NCBI GenBank assembly: GCA_965657165.1
Contig: CBFHNG010000029.1
Span: forward strand, 1 to 24,233
Length of the DNA stretch: 24,233 bases
Source of the DNA: UBA3537 sp965657165
Lineage (GTDB): Bacteria; Bacteroidota; Bacteroidia; Flavobacteriales; Flavobacteriaceae
Direction: 5' to 3'
Positions 14,115 to 21,118 of this stretch are shown one piece after another (position 1 is the first letter of the stretch; each line of letters starts with the position of its first letter). The translations under genes were made by a program, and so were the position numbers. The notes below the pieces were generated by a model, which had not been told where the DNA came from, made no database searches, and saw nothing but the letters and a program-made list of their open reading frames with translations.

Positions 14115-15311
14115 ATGCCAAAAATCTCAAATAAAGGTCTTAGTATGCCTGCCTCACCGATCCGGAAGCTGGTTCCATATGCCGAATTAGCTAAGTCGGA
14201 AGGCGCACATGTATATCATTTAAATATTGGACAACCTGATATTGTAACACCAAAAGTGGCATTAGAAGCTGTCAAAAACAACAACCTTAATGTTTTGGCG
14301 TACAGTCGATCAGAAGGCTCTGAAACTTACAGACAGAAATTGGCACACTACTACAAAAAACATCACATTAAAGTAAACGCTGATGATATCATCGTAACCA
14401 CAGGCGGTAGCGAAGCATTACTTTTTACTTTTGGTAGTATTATGGATCCCGATGACGAAATCATTATTCCAGAACCATTTTATGCCAATTATAATGGATT
14501 TTCTGCTGCACAAGGTGTTAATGTTATTCCTGTTGTTTCTCAAATTGATTCAAATTTTGCACTTCCAGCTATTGAAACTTTTGAAGCACTTATTACACCA
14601 AAAACAAAAGCAATTCTTATATGTAATCCTGGAAATCCAACGGGCTATTTATACAGTGAAGAAGAAATTTTACAACTTACAAAATTAGTTCAAAAACATG
14701 ATTTGTTTTTAATCGCTGATGAAGTATATAGAGAATTTACATACGATGGTCACAAACACCACTCTATTATGGCCATCGAGGGCTTGGAAGATCATGCAAT
14801 AATGATAGATTCTGTATCGAAACGATATAGCATGTGTGGTGCGCGAATTGGGTGTATGGTAACAAAAAATAAAAGTGTTCGGGATACCGCTCTAAAATTT
14901 GCTCAAGCTCGACTCTCTCCTCCTACATATGCACAAATTGCAAGCGAAGCAGCTCTAGACACTCCAAATTCGTATTTTGAAAATGTTATTGAAGAATATG
15001 TAGAACGTAGAAATATTTTAGTTCAAGAACTTCAACAAATTGAAGGTGTAAAAGTTGCAACACCAAAAGGCGCATTCTATTGTATTGTAGAACTCCCCAT
15101 ACCAAACGCCGATACTTTTGCGCAATGGCTCCTAGAAAAATTTAGAGTTAACAATGCAACCATAATGATTGCACCAGCAGCAGGATTTTATGCCACAAAA
15201 GGCTTAGGAAAAAATCAAGTACGAATTGCTTATGTACTTAAAAAAGAAGATTTAATTGCCTCTGTTAATATTCTCAAAAAAGGACTTGAAGCATTTAAAA
15301 AACTAGGATGA
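14115..15311 (+). CDS. PLP-dependent class I/II aminotransferase (aspartate-aminotransferase-like)
   Basis: A 398-aa fold type I aminotransferase. Visible landmarks are LNIGQPDIVTP (residues 36-46, substrate loop), TTGGSEAL (95-102, phosphate side), CNPGNPTGYLY (170-180, with Asn174 near the PLP ring), ADEVYREF (201-208, Asp202 to the pyridine nitrogen, Tyr205) and the Schiff-base Lys236 in SVSKRYSMCGARIG. The common family motif here is SKTxxxxGxRxG, so the site is intact. It resembles aspartate aminotransferases, but the substrate cannot be fixed from sequence. Its stop codon overlaps the murB start (ATGA), so the two are translated together. A role in supplying amino acid precursors is possible but unproven. 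Confidence 0.9.
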   Translation: MPKISNKGLSMPASPIRKLVPYAELAKSEGAHVYHLNIGQPDIVTPKVALEAVKNNNLNVLAYSRSEGSETYRQKLAHYYKKHHIKVNADDIIVTTGGSEALLFTFGSIMDPDDEIIIPEPFYANYNGFSAAQGVNVIPVVSQIDSNFALPAIETFEALITPKTKAILICNPGNPTGYLYSEEEILQLTKLVQKHDLFLIADEVYREFTYDGHKHHSIMAIEGLEDHAIMIDSVSKRYSMCGARIGCMVTKNKSVRDTALKFAQARLSPPTYAQIASEAALDTPNSYFENVIEEYVERRNILVQELQQIEGVKVATPKGAFYCIVELPIPNADTFAQWLLEKFRVNNATIMIAPAAGFYATKGLGKNQVRIAYVLKKEDLIASVNILKKGLEAFKKLG

Positions 15312-16315
15312 TTCAACAACACGTTTCACTAAAACCTTATAATACCTTTGACATAGACGTTAAGGCAGAATTTTTTGTTTCTGTAAAAACCCTAGAAGAT
15401 TTAACTGCTGTTTTAAAAACAAATTCAAAAAATCTTTTAGTCATTGGCGGTGGTAGCAATATGCTCTTAACCAAAGACATCGAAGGTCTTGTGGTTCATT
15501 TGGATCTAAAGGGTATAGAAATAGGTGCAAAAAGTAAAAAAACTACTAGAGTAAAAGTTGAAGCGGGTGAAAATTGGCACGATTTTGTGCTTTGGTCTTT
15601 ACAACAAAATTTTGGTGGATTAGAAAATCTATCGCTAATTCCAGGAAATGTTGGGACTGCACCCATTCAAAATATTGGTGCCTACGGCGTGGAACTTAAA
15701 GATACTTTTGTTGAGTGCGAAGCACTCAATTTACATACGCTAGAGATTGAAACTTTTTCGAAAGCAGACTGTAAATTTGATTATAGAAATTCTATTTTTA
15801 AGTCTGAGGTCAAAGGGCAATATATCATTGTATCTGTGACGTTTGAACTCACTCATACAAAGCACAAGCTCAAAACGAGCTACGGTGCTATTAGTGATGA
15901 GTTAAAAAAAATGAATGTAAAAAATCCAACAATTATAGATGTTTCAAAAGCTGTAATTGCAATACGTCAATCCAAACTTCCTGATCCAAAACGTCTTGGA
16001 AACAGTGGGAGTTTTTTTAAGAATCCTGTAGTATCGGTATCAAAATTTAAGGAATTACAATCACAATTTCCAAATATACCACACTACCCTGTTTCAGAAC
16101 AAGAAATAAAAATTCCAGCGGGTTGGCTCATTGAAACAGCAGGATTTAAGGGCAAAAATTTTGGAAACTATGGTGTTCACAAAAATCAAGCTCTAGTCCT
16201 TGTCAACTATGGCGGAGCCAAAGGCAAAGATATTCTAAATCTCTCACAAACTATTCAAAAAGCTATTGATACCATCTTTGGTATTTCTTTGGAAGCAGAA
16301 GTGAATGTTTTGTAA
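15308..16315 (+). CDS. murB: UDP-N-acetylenolpyruvoylglucosamine reductase, type I
   Basis: MurB is the FAD enzyme that reduces UDP-GlcNAc-enolpyruvate to UDP-MurNAc with NADPH, an early cytosolic step of peptidoglycan synthesis. At 335 aa it is the type I length. Motifs in order are YNTFDI (11-16), GGGSNMLL (47-54), the FAD loop IPGNVGTAPIQNIGAYG (111-127), DYRNS (158-162, Arg160), GNSGSFFKNP (231-240, catalytic proton donor Ser235), IPAGWLIE, and the C-terminal L-E-A-E-V-N (Glu331). The ATG overlaps the aminotransferase stop by 4 bp. The convergent aquaporin gene ends 10 bp further on. Confidence 0.96.
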   Translation: MIQQHVSLKPYNTFDIDVKAEFFVSVKTLEDLTAVLKTNSKNLLVIGGGSNMLLTKDIEGLVVHLDLKGIEIGAKSKKTTRVKVEAGENWHDFVLWSLQQNFGGLENLSLIPGNVGTAPIQNIGAYGVELKDTFVECEALNLHTLEIETFSKADCKFDYRNSIFKSEVKGQYIIVSVTFELTHTKHKLKTSYGAISDELKKMNVKNPTIIDVSKAVIAIRQSKLPDPKRLGNSGSFFKNPVVSVSKFKELQSQFPNIPHYPVSEQEIKIPAGWLIETAGFKGKNFGNYGVHKNQALVLVNYGGAKGKDILNLSQTIQKAIDTIFGISLEAEVNVL

Positions 16316-16325
16316 AAATTTACTC

Positions 16326-17015
16326 TCAATCACAACACTTTTTACTGGCTTTACAAATCAGTCCGGCTACTATTGCCCCGGCTATTGGAGCCAACCAAAA
16401 CAACCAAAGTTGTGCAGGGTAATCGCCACCAGCAAAAAGTGCTTGACTTGTTGAACGTGCAGGGTTTACCGAAGTATTTGAAATAGGGATACTAATCAAA
16501 TGAATCAATGTAAGTCCCAAACCAATAGCAATAGGTGCAAATTTACTAGGCGCATCTTTACTTGTACTTCCTAAAATGATAAACAGAAAAAATGCTGTTA
16601 AAACAAACTCAGCAATTAAAACAGAAGTCATAGAGAATCCACTTGGCGATAGAGCTCCATAGCCATTGGAAGCAAATCCACCAACCGTTTCAAAACCTGG
16701 TTTTCCACTAAGGATCAAAAACAAAGTTCCAGCAGCTACAATAGCACCTATAAGTTGTGCTATTATATAGCCTAATAAATTTTTACCTTCAAATCGACCT
16801 GCTGCCCAAAGTCCAAAAGAGACGGCAGGATTAAAATGTGCACCTGAAATATGCCCAACAGCGTAAGCCATCGTCAAAACAGTAAGTCCAAAGGCAAGTG
16901 CAACCCCTAGAAATCCAATACCTAACTCTGGGTATGCAGCGGCAAAAACAGCACTTCCACAACCTCCAAATACAAGCCAAAATGTTCCAAAAAATTCTGC
17001 AAAAAGTTTTCTCAT
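16326..17015 (-). CDS. aqpZ: Aquaporin Z-type water channel
   Basis: A 229-aa MIP-family channel of the inner membrane. Both NPA boxes are present, HFNPAVS (60-66) and SVNPARS (182-188). The selectivity-filter residues can be read off as Phe42, His172, Thr181 and Arg187, the combination of the orthodox water channel AqpZ rather than of glycerol facilitators. The N-terminus MRKLFAEFFGTFWLVFGGCGSA is the standard first helix, including the Cys seen in E. coli AqpZ. The C-terminus ends K-K-C-C-D. It stands alone and converges on murB. A poor -7-like TATATTTA lies 2 nt before the ATG, so the promoter is unclear. Confidence 0.95.
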   Translation of the reverse strand: MRKLFAEFFGTFWLVFGGCGSAVFAAAYPELGIGFLGVALAFGLTVLTMAYAVGHISGAHFNPAVSFGLWAAGRFEGKNLLGYIIAQLIGAIVAAGTLFLILSGKPGFETVGGFASNGYGALSPSGFSMTSVLIAEFVLTAFFLFIILGSTSKDAPSKFAPIAIGLGLTLIHLISIPISNTSVNPARSTSQALFAGGDYPAQLWLFWLAPIAGAIVAGLICKASKKCCD

Positions 17016-17108
17016 GATAAATATAATTTATTGTTTCCTATAGTGTATGACACATATTTTTTAAAAAAGTCACATTTTTTAGCCTGTTTTTTTATTTTTT
17101 TTTAGTTG

Positions 17109-17116
17109 TATCTTTG
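17109..17116 (+). promoter_or_regulatory. -7 promoter box for the four-gene unit starting at 17136
   Basis: TATCTTTG followed by C is a perfect TAnnTTTG(C) box ending 19 nt before the ATG at 17136. It rules out the in-frame TTG at 17106 as the start, since that would lie upstream of the transcript. Long T runs lie just before it. Confidence 0.6.
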
Positions 17117-17135
17117 CATAAATCATTCTTATAAT

Positions 17136-17336
17136 ATGAAACTACTTTTGATAACCCTTGCATTGTTGGGACTTGGGATTGCGGGAATTTCACTAAAAAT
17201 ATGGGCCAAAAAAGATGGTGAATTTAGTGGAACTTGCGCCAGTCAAAACCCAATGTTAAATACAGAAGGTGAAGCCTGTGGCTTTTGTGGAAAAACCCCC
17301 GATCAATTTGGGGATTGCGACAACAACGAAAAATAA
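17136..17336 (+). CDS. 66-aa single-pass membrane protein with four cysteines
   Basis: This short protein begins MKLLLITLALLGLGIAGISL, one hydrophobic helix acting as anchor or uncleaved signal, followed by I-W-A-K-K-D-G-E-F. The soluble tail of about 40 residues has four cysteines at 34, 48, 51 and 61, with a CGFCG core, and should face the periplasm if the positive charges after the helix do not reverse it. I recall similar small proteins annotated only as membrane or secreted protein in Flavobacteriaceae. The cysteines could bind metal or form disulfides, and CxxC also suggests redox chemistry, but no function is known to me. The start is the ATG at 17136 because the promoter box lies between it and the upstream TTG. 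The next gene begins 12 bp after its stop. Confidence 0.8.
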   Translation: MKLLLITLALLGLGIAGISLKIWAKKDGEFSGTCASQNPMLNTEGEACGFCGKTPDQFGDCDNNEK

Positions 17337-17348
17337 TAACCCCAAAAA

Positions 17349-18443
17349 ATGTTTTTAACCGTTTTACTCTATGTTTTTATAGCAGTAGTTTTTATTGAAA
17401 TTATATTCTTCTGTGCTGCTGTATTGAATTTCAAAGATGTTTCCAACGCTCCAGAACCATCAAATTCTCAGCTCTCTCTTATTTTATACACGAAAAATCA
17501 AGCAAAACTTTTAAAAAAACAACTGCCCATTTTTTTAAAACAAAAACATAAAAATTTTGAAATTGTCTTGATCAATCATGCATCAACAGATGAAACTTTA
17601 GAGGTAATGGAAGATTTTCAAAAGAAAAACCCCTCTTTAAAAATAATTGATGTTAAAAACAATGAAGCCTTTTGGGCGAGCAAAAAATATGCGCTTACTC
17701 TTGGAATTAAAGCAGCGACTCACGAACATTTAGTGCTAAGCTCTATCAATTTTGAGCCTCAATCCTCCTCATGGCTTCAACATTTGGCCGCAGCATCTAA
17801 GAAAAAATCAATGGTGATTGGATATGTAAAATATACCAATTACAATTTTTTTTATCGGTTTTTTGATTTCTTACGCATCATAAAAAACTATACTTTAGGT
17901 AAAATAGGATTGTACTACATTGGAACATCTGCAAATGTGAGTTACTCTAAAGAACTGTTTTTTAGTTCCAATGGTTTTGTACAACATATGGAAATTCCAA
18001 TTGGTGAAACCACATTGTTTGCAAATGAAGTTGCTAAAAAATCGAACACCACTTTTTGTTTGCATAAAGATAGCTTTGTTACTCCCGTACAAAAAATAAA
18101 ATTTAAAGAATGGTTCAAAGAACAAGTAAAAAATGATATGAAGCTAAGACATTGTAAGCCATCTGCACAAATCGCTAATCTTATATTGTTTTTAGGTCAT
18201 TTTACGTTTTATCTTTTAGCGCCCTTATTGTTGCTATTTAGCCCAGCAGAACTAAAAATGCTTATCATATCAATAATTGTTGGACGCTATTTGATTCAAT
18301 ATATTAGTTTTGGTATGATTGCAAAAAAATTACAAGATTTAAAACTCATCATCGCATTACCATTATTTGAAGTTTTTCAGCTTGTTACACAATTTCTTAT
18401 ATTTATATCGAGTTTAAATTCAAAACGAATGTATTGGAACTGA
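17349..18443 (+). CDS. Family 2 glycosyltransferase-like membrane protein, catalytic residues degenerate
   Basis: The 364-aa protein has an N-terminal membrane helix (2-26), a GT-A type domain (about 41-250) and two or three C-terminal membrane helices (272-356). The pattern N-F-E-I-V-L-I-N-x-A-S-T-D-E-T-L-E-V (69-86) and the NNEAFWASKKYALTLGIKAA stretch (104-123) place it in GT2. The normally acidic sites are changed: Gln51 in place of the KNE/RNE glutamate, N76-H77 for the DD of the nucleotide site, S-I-N at 132-134 for the DxD metal motif, G-E-T-T (219-222) for the usual catalytic GDDD/GEDD-like site, and V-K-N-D (260-263) for the QxxRW/KRRH-like element. Asp81 remains. The frame is intact, so it may be a non-catalytic pseudoenzyme or have changed chemistry. 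The next gene starts inside its last codons. Confidence 0.85.
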   Translation: MFLTVLLYVFIAVVFIEIIFFCAAVLNFKDVSNAPEPSNSQLSLILYTKNQAKLLKKQLPIFLKQKHKNFEIVLINHASTDETLEVMEDFQKKNPSLKIIDVKNNEAFWASKKYALTLGIKAATHEHLVLSSINFEPQSSSWLQHLAAASKKKSMVIGYVKYTNYNFFYRFFDFLRIIKNYTLGKIGLYYIGTSANVSYSKELFFSSNGFVQHMEIPIGETTLFANEVAKKSNTTFCLHKDSFVTPVQKIKFKEWFKEQVKNDMKLRHCKPSAQIANLILFLGHFTFYLLAPLLLLFSPAELKMLIISIIVGRYLIQYISFGMIAKKLQDLKLIIALPLFEVFQLVTQFLIFISSLNSKRMYWN

Positions 18444-18985
18444 GTGAAGCCATCATAAAAGCCAAAGAAAACAACCAAATGGCCTTCAATTTTTTATTGG
18501 AAACCTTTTGGAATGATGTGTTTGGATTTATGCTCATACGTACCCAAAACGAAAATGATGCAGAAGACATTACCATTGAAACTTTTTTTAAAGCTTTTGA
18601 TAAGATCAATTCTTTTGATTCTAAATTCAAATTTAAAACTTGGTTGATTACTATTGCAAAAAATACACATTTAGACAGTCTAAGAAAACAAAAAAATAGC
18701 CTTACAAATCAAACGACTGAAGAAGATGAAAATCGTGTGTATTGGATTCCAGACGATGCCCCATCTGCTGAAGATAAACTCATAACAGAACAAAACTTGG
18801 CAGAACTTCTAAAAGACATTAAGAAGCTAAAACCACATCATCAAGAGATTATTCATTTGCGCTATTTTCAAGAGCAAACTTACCAAGAAATAGCAAACAC
18901 GATTGGTATACCTATCAATAATGTCAAAGTAAAACTGCTTCGAGCTAGAAAACTTTTGGCCTGTATTATTCGTTCCAAAAAATGA
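18434..18985 (+). CDS. Sigma-70 family RNA polymerase sigma factor (ECF-like)
   Basis: A 183-aa two-domain sigma factor. Region 2 spans about residues 15-86, with DAEDITIETFFKAFDKI (42-58) and the -10-binding stretch FKTWLITIAKNTHLDSLRK (67-85). Region 4 spans about 128-176, with the helix-turn-helix TYQEIANTIGIPINNVKVKLLRARKLL. No ATG is suitable near the front: the frame starts with TTG at 18434, overlapping the glycosyltransferase gene by 10 bp, and the M-E-L-S-E-A-I-I-K-A-K-E-N-N start then covers the complete first helix. No anti-sigma gene is adjacent: the flanking genes are the degenerate glycosyltransferase and an Nramp transporter. The last four bases overlap the transporter ATG, which suggests translational coupling. 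Confidence 0.9.
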   Translation: MELSEAIIKAKENNQMAFNFLLETFWNDVFGFMLIRTQNENDAEDITIETFFKAFDKINSFDSKFKFKTWLITIAKNTHLDSLRKQKNSLTNQTTEEDENRVYWIPDDAPSAEDKLITEQNLAELLKDIKKLKPHHQEIIHLRYFQEQTYQEIANTIGIPINNVKVKLLRARKLLACIIRSKK

Positions 18986-20196
18986 TAAAGTTCTTACAAA
19001 AACTAGGCCCTGGACTTTTGTTTGCTGGTGCTGCCATTGGCGTATCTCATTTGGTACAATCAACAAAGGCTGGTGCTAATTTTGGATTTGGACTGCTATG
19101 GGCATTGCTTTTAATCAACCTCATCAAATATCCTTTTTTTCAATTTGGCCCTCGATATGCAACAGCAACAGGTGAGAGCCTTCTGGATGGCTACAAAAAA
19201 TTAGGAAAAAATGTACTTAAAGTTTATGCTATACTAACGTTTGCTACCATGTTTACCATCCAAACTGCCGTCACCATTGTTACAGCAGGGATCGCCTCAT
19301 CGCTTTTTGGTGCTCATATTAGTATGGAAATTTGGACCATCATTATTTTATCTATATGCTTTGTACTCCTTATGGTTGGTAAATATGCATTGTTGGATAA
19401 AATGATGAAAATAATAATTATCATCTTGAGTGTCTCTACACTTTTTGCTGTTGTTACTGCATTTTACAATTCTGGAGCTAGTGTAGATTGGACTCAAATA
19501 CTTCCAAAAACTAATACTGAAATCATTTTTCTTATTGCATTTATGGGGTGGATGCCAGCACCACTTGATGTTTCGATTTGGCACTCGCTTTGGGCCATTC
19601 AAAAGAAAAAAGAACTAAAAGTATTTAGCCCAAAAGCTGCGTTAATGGATTTTAATATTGGTTATTTGGGCACTATTGTTTTGGGAATTTGTTTTTTAAT
19701 GCTTGGCGGACTTGTAATGTTTGGAACAGGAAAAACATTCAGTAACAATGGTAGTGAATTTTCTATTCAACTCATCCAAATGTATACTCAAAACTTAGGG
19801 GATTGGAGCTATATTATTATAGGACTTGCAGCACTTACAACCATGTTTAGTACGACTCTAACCACTCTAGACGCTTCGCCAAGAGCCATGAATAAAACTA
19901 TGGAATTGATCTTAGAAAAACCTCTTAAAAATGGCTATACCTCCTGGTTGATTTTACTTATTGTTGGAACAATTTTCATTTTCTTCTTCTTTTTGTCAGA
20001 AATGGGGACTTTAATAAAAATTGCCACCATATTATCATTTCTTACAGCACCATTTTATGCCATCATGAATTATCTTCTTATATGTAGTAAACACACACCA
20101 AAGCCTTGGAAACCCTCAAAAGTAATGCATATATTGAGTATTCTTGGAATTCTATTTCTAATTGGATTTAACATATGGTATCTTAGTATTTTGTGA
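18982..20196 (+). CDS. Nramp-family transporter with non-canonical metal-site motifs
   Basis: A 404-aa membrane protein with about 11 helices and the Nramp start FLQKLGPGLLFAGAAIG. In canonical Nramp manganese/iron importers, the first helix holds DPGN and the sixth holds MPH. Here the equivalent positions read GVSH (residues 20-23) and MPAPLD (191-196), so the Asp and Asn of the first metal site are gone while the sixth-helix Met is kept. I recall GVSH as usual in a Bacteroidota Nramp branch, so this is a subfamily trait rather than decay. The substrate is therefore uncertain: divalent metal transport is the family role, but a different cation or no metal transport is possible. The ATG overlaps the sigma factor stop (ATGA). 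Confidence 0.88.
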   Translation: MIKFLQKLGPGLLFAGAAIGVSHLVQSTKAGANFGFGLLWALLLINLIKYPFFQFGPRYATATGESLLDGYKKLGKNVLKVYAILTFATMFTIQTAVTIVTAGIASSLFGAHISMEIWTIIILSICFVLLMVGKYALLDKMMKIIIIILSVSTLFAVVTAFYNSGASVDWTQILPKTNTEIIFLIAFMGWMPAPLDVSIWHSLWAIQKKKELKVFSPKAALMDFNIGYLGTIVLGICFLMLGGLVMFGTGKTFSNNGSEFSIQLIQMYTQNLGDWSYIIIGLAALTTMFSTTLTTLDASPRAMNKTMELILEKPLKNGYTSWLILLIVGTIFIFFFFLSEMGTLIKIATILSFLTAPFYAIMNYLLICSKHTPKPWKPSKVMHILSILGILFLIGFNIWYLSIL

Positions 20197-20217
20197 TTTT
20201 TTTTATGGAATACTTTG

Positions 20218-20225
20218 TATCTTTG
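20218..20225 (+). promoter_or_regulatory. -7 promoter box for lipA-gap
   Basis: TATCTTTG followed by C, a perfect TAnnTTTG(C) box, ends 17 nt before the lipA ATG at 20243. A TTG at 20191-20193, overlapping the Nramp stop, is 24 nt upstream. The box decides the start, because an in-frame TTG at 20162 lies upstream of it. Confidence 0.6.
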
Positions 20226-20242
20226 CTGTTCAAATTAAAAGC

Positions 20243-21118
20243 ATGTCCACAGACACACTTACAAAACCACAAGAACGTCAAGCAAAACCAAAATGGCTAC
20301 GTGTAAAATTACCTACTGGTAAAAAATACACCGAACTTCGAGGACTTGTTGATAAATATAAACTCAATACGATTTGTACCTCTGGTAGTTGTCCAAATAT
20401 GGGAGAATGTTGGGGTGAAGGTACGGCAACCTTTATGATTCTTGGAAACATTTGTACACGATCGTGTGGATTTTGTGGGGTAAAAACAGGGCGTCCCGAA
20501 TCTGTAGATTGGGATGAACCTGAAAAAGTAGCGCGCTCAATCAAAATTATGGGCATCAAACATGCTGTACTTACCAGTGTAGATCGCGATGACTTAAAAG
20601 ACATGGGAAGCATTATGTGGGCAGAAACTGTAAAGGCGGTTCGCCGAATGAACCCAAATACAACATTAGAAACCTTAATCCCTGATTTTCAGGGGATTGA
20701 AAAGCATATAGACCGTATTATTGATGTTGCGCCAGAAGTCGTTTCACACAATATGGAAACTGTTCGTCGACTGACTAGAGCGGTACGCATACAAGCCAAA
20801 TATGACCAAAGTTTAGAAGTCCTAAATTATTTGAAAAATCAAGGGCAACGCCGCACAAAAACAGGCATTATGCTTGGACTTGGGGAAACTCGTGAAGAAG
20901 TGATAGAAACGCTACACGACTTGAAAAAAGTAAATGTTGATGTTGTAACAATTGGTCAATACCTTCAACCTAGCAAAAAACATCTTCCTGTAAAAGAATT
21001 TATCACTCCAGATCAATTCAAGGAATATGAAGAAATTGGGTTGGATTTAGGATTCCGTCATGTAGAAAGTAGTGCGCTTGTAAGGTCTTCATACAAAGCA
21101 CAAAAACATATTAATTAA
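20243..21118 (+). CDS. lipA: Lipoyl synthase
   Basis: LipA is a radical SAM enzyme that inserts two sulfurs into octanoyl groups on lipoyl domains. With the ATG at 20243 the protein is 291 aa. The auxiliary cluster cysteines are Cys45, Cys50 and Cys56 in CTSGSCPNMGEC, and the radical SAM CxxxCxxC is Cys71, Cys75 and Cys78 in CTRSCGFC. The C-terminal RSSY motif, whose Ser contacts the auxiliary cluster, is present. The longer frame from 20162 would add 27 residues resembling the tail of the preceding gene region and would start before the promoter, so it is not used. The gap gene begins on the base directly after its stop codon. Confidence 0.97.
   Translation: MSTDTLTKPQERQAKPKWLRVKLPTGKKYTELRGLVDKYKLNTICTSGSCPNMGECWGEGTATFMILGNICTRSCGFCGVKTGRPESVDWDEPEKVARSIKIMGIKHAVLTSVDRDDLKDMGSIMWAETVKAVRRMNPNTTLETLIPDFQGIEKHIDRIIDVAPEVVSHNMETVRRLTRAVRIQAKYDQSLEVLNYLKNQGQRRTKTGIMLGLGETREEVIETLHDLKKVNVDVVTIGQYLQPSKKHLPVKEFITPDQFKEYEEIGLDLGFRHVESSALVRSSYKAQKHIN

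Noticed and set aside
17046..17080. TGAC/GTCA pair around a TTTTTTAAAAAA palindrome upstream of aqpZ
   Set aside because: Four-base arms and an AT palindrome are expected by chance in this AT-rich gap, and no known operator is matched.
20278..20613. A 111-codon open frame antisense to lipA
   Set aside because: It covers the cysteine motifs of lipA on the other strand, has no family match I know and no promoter.
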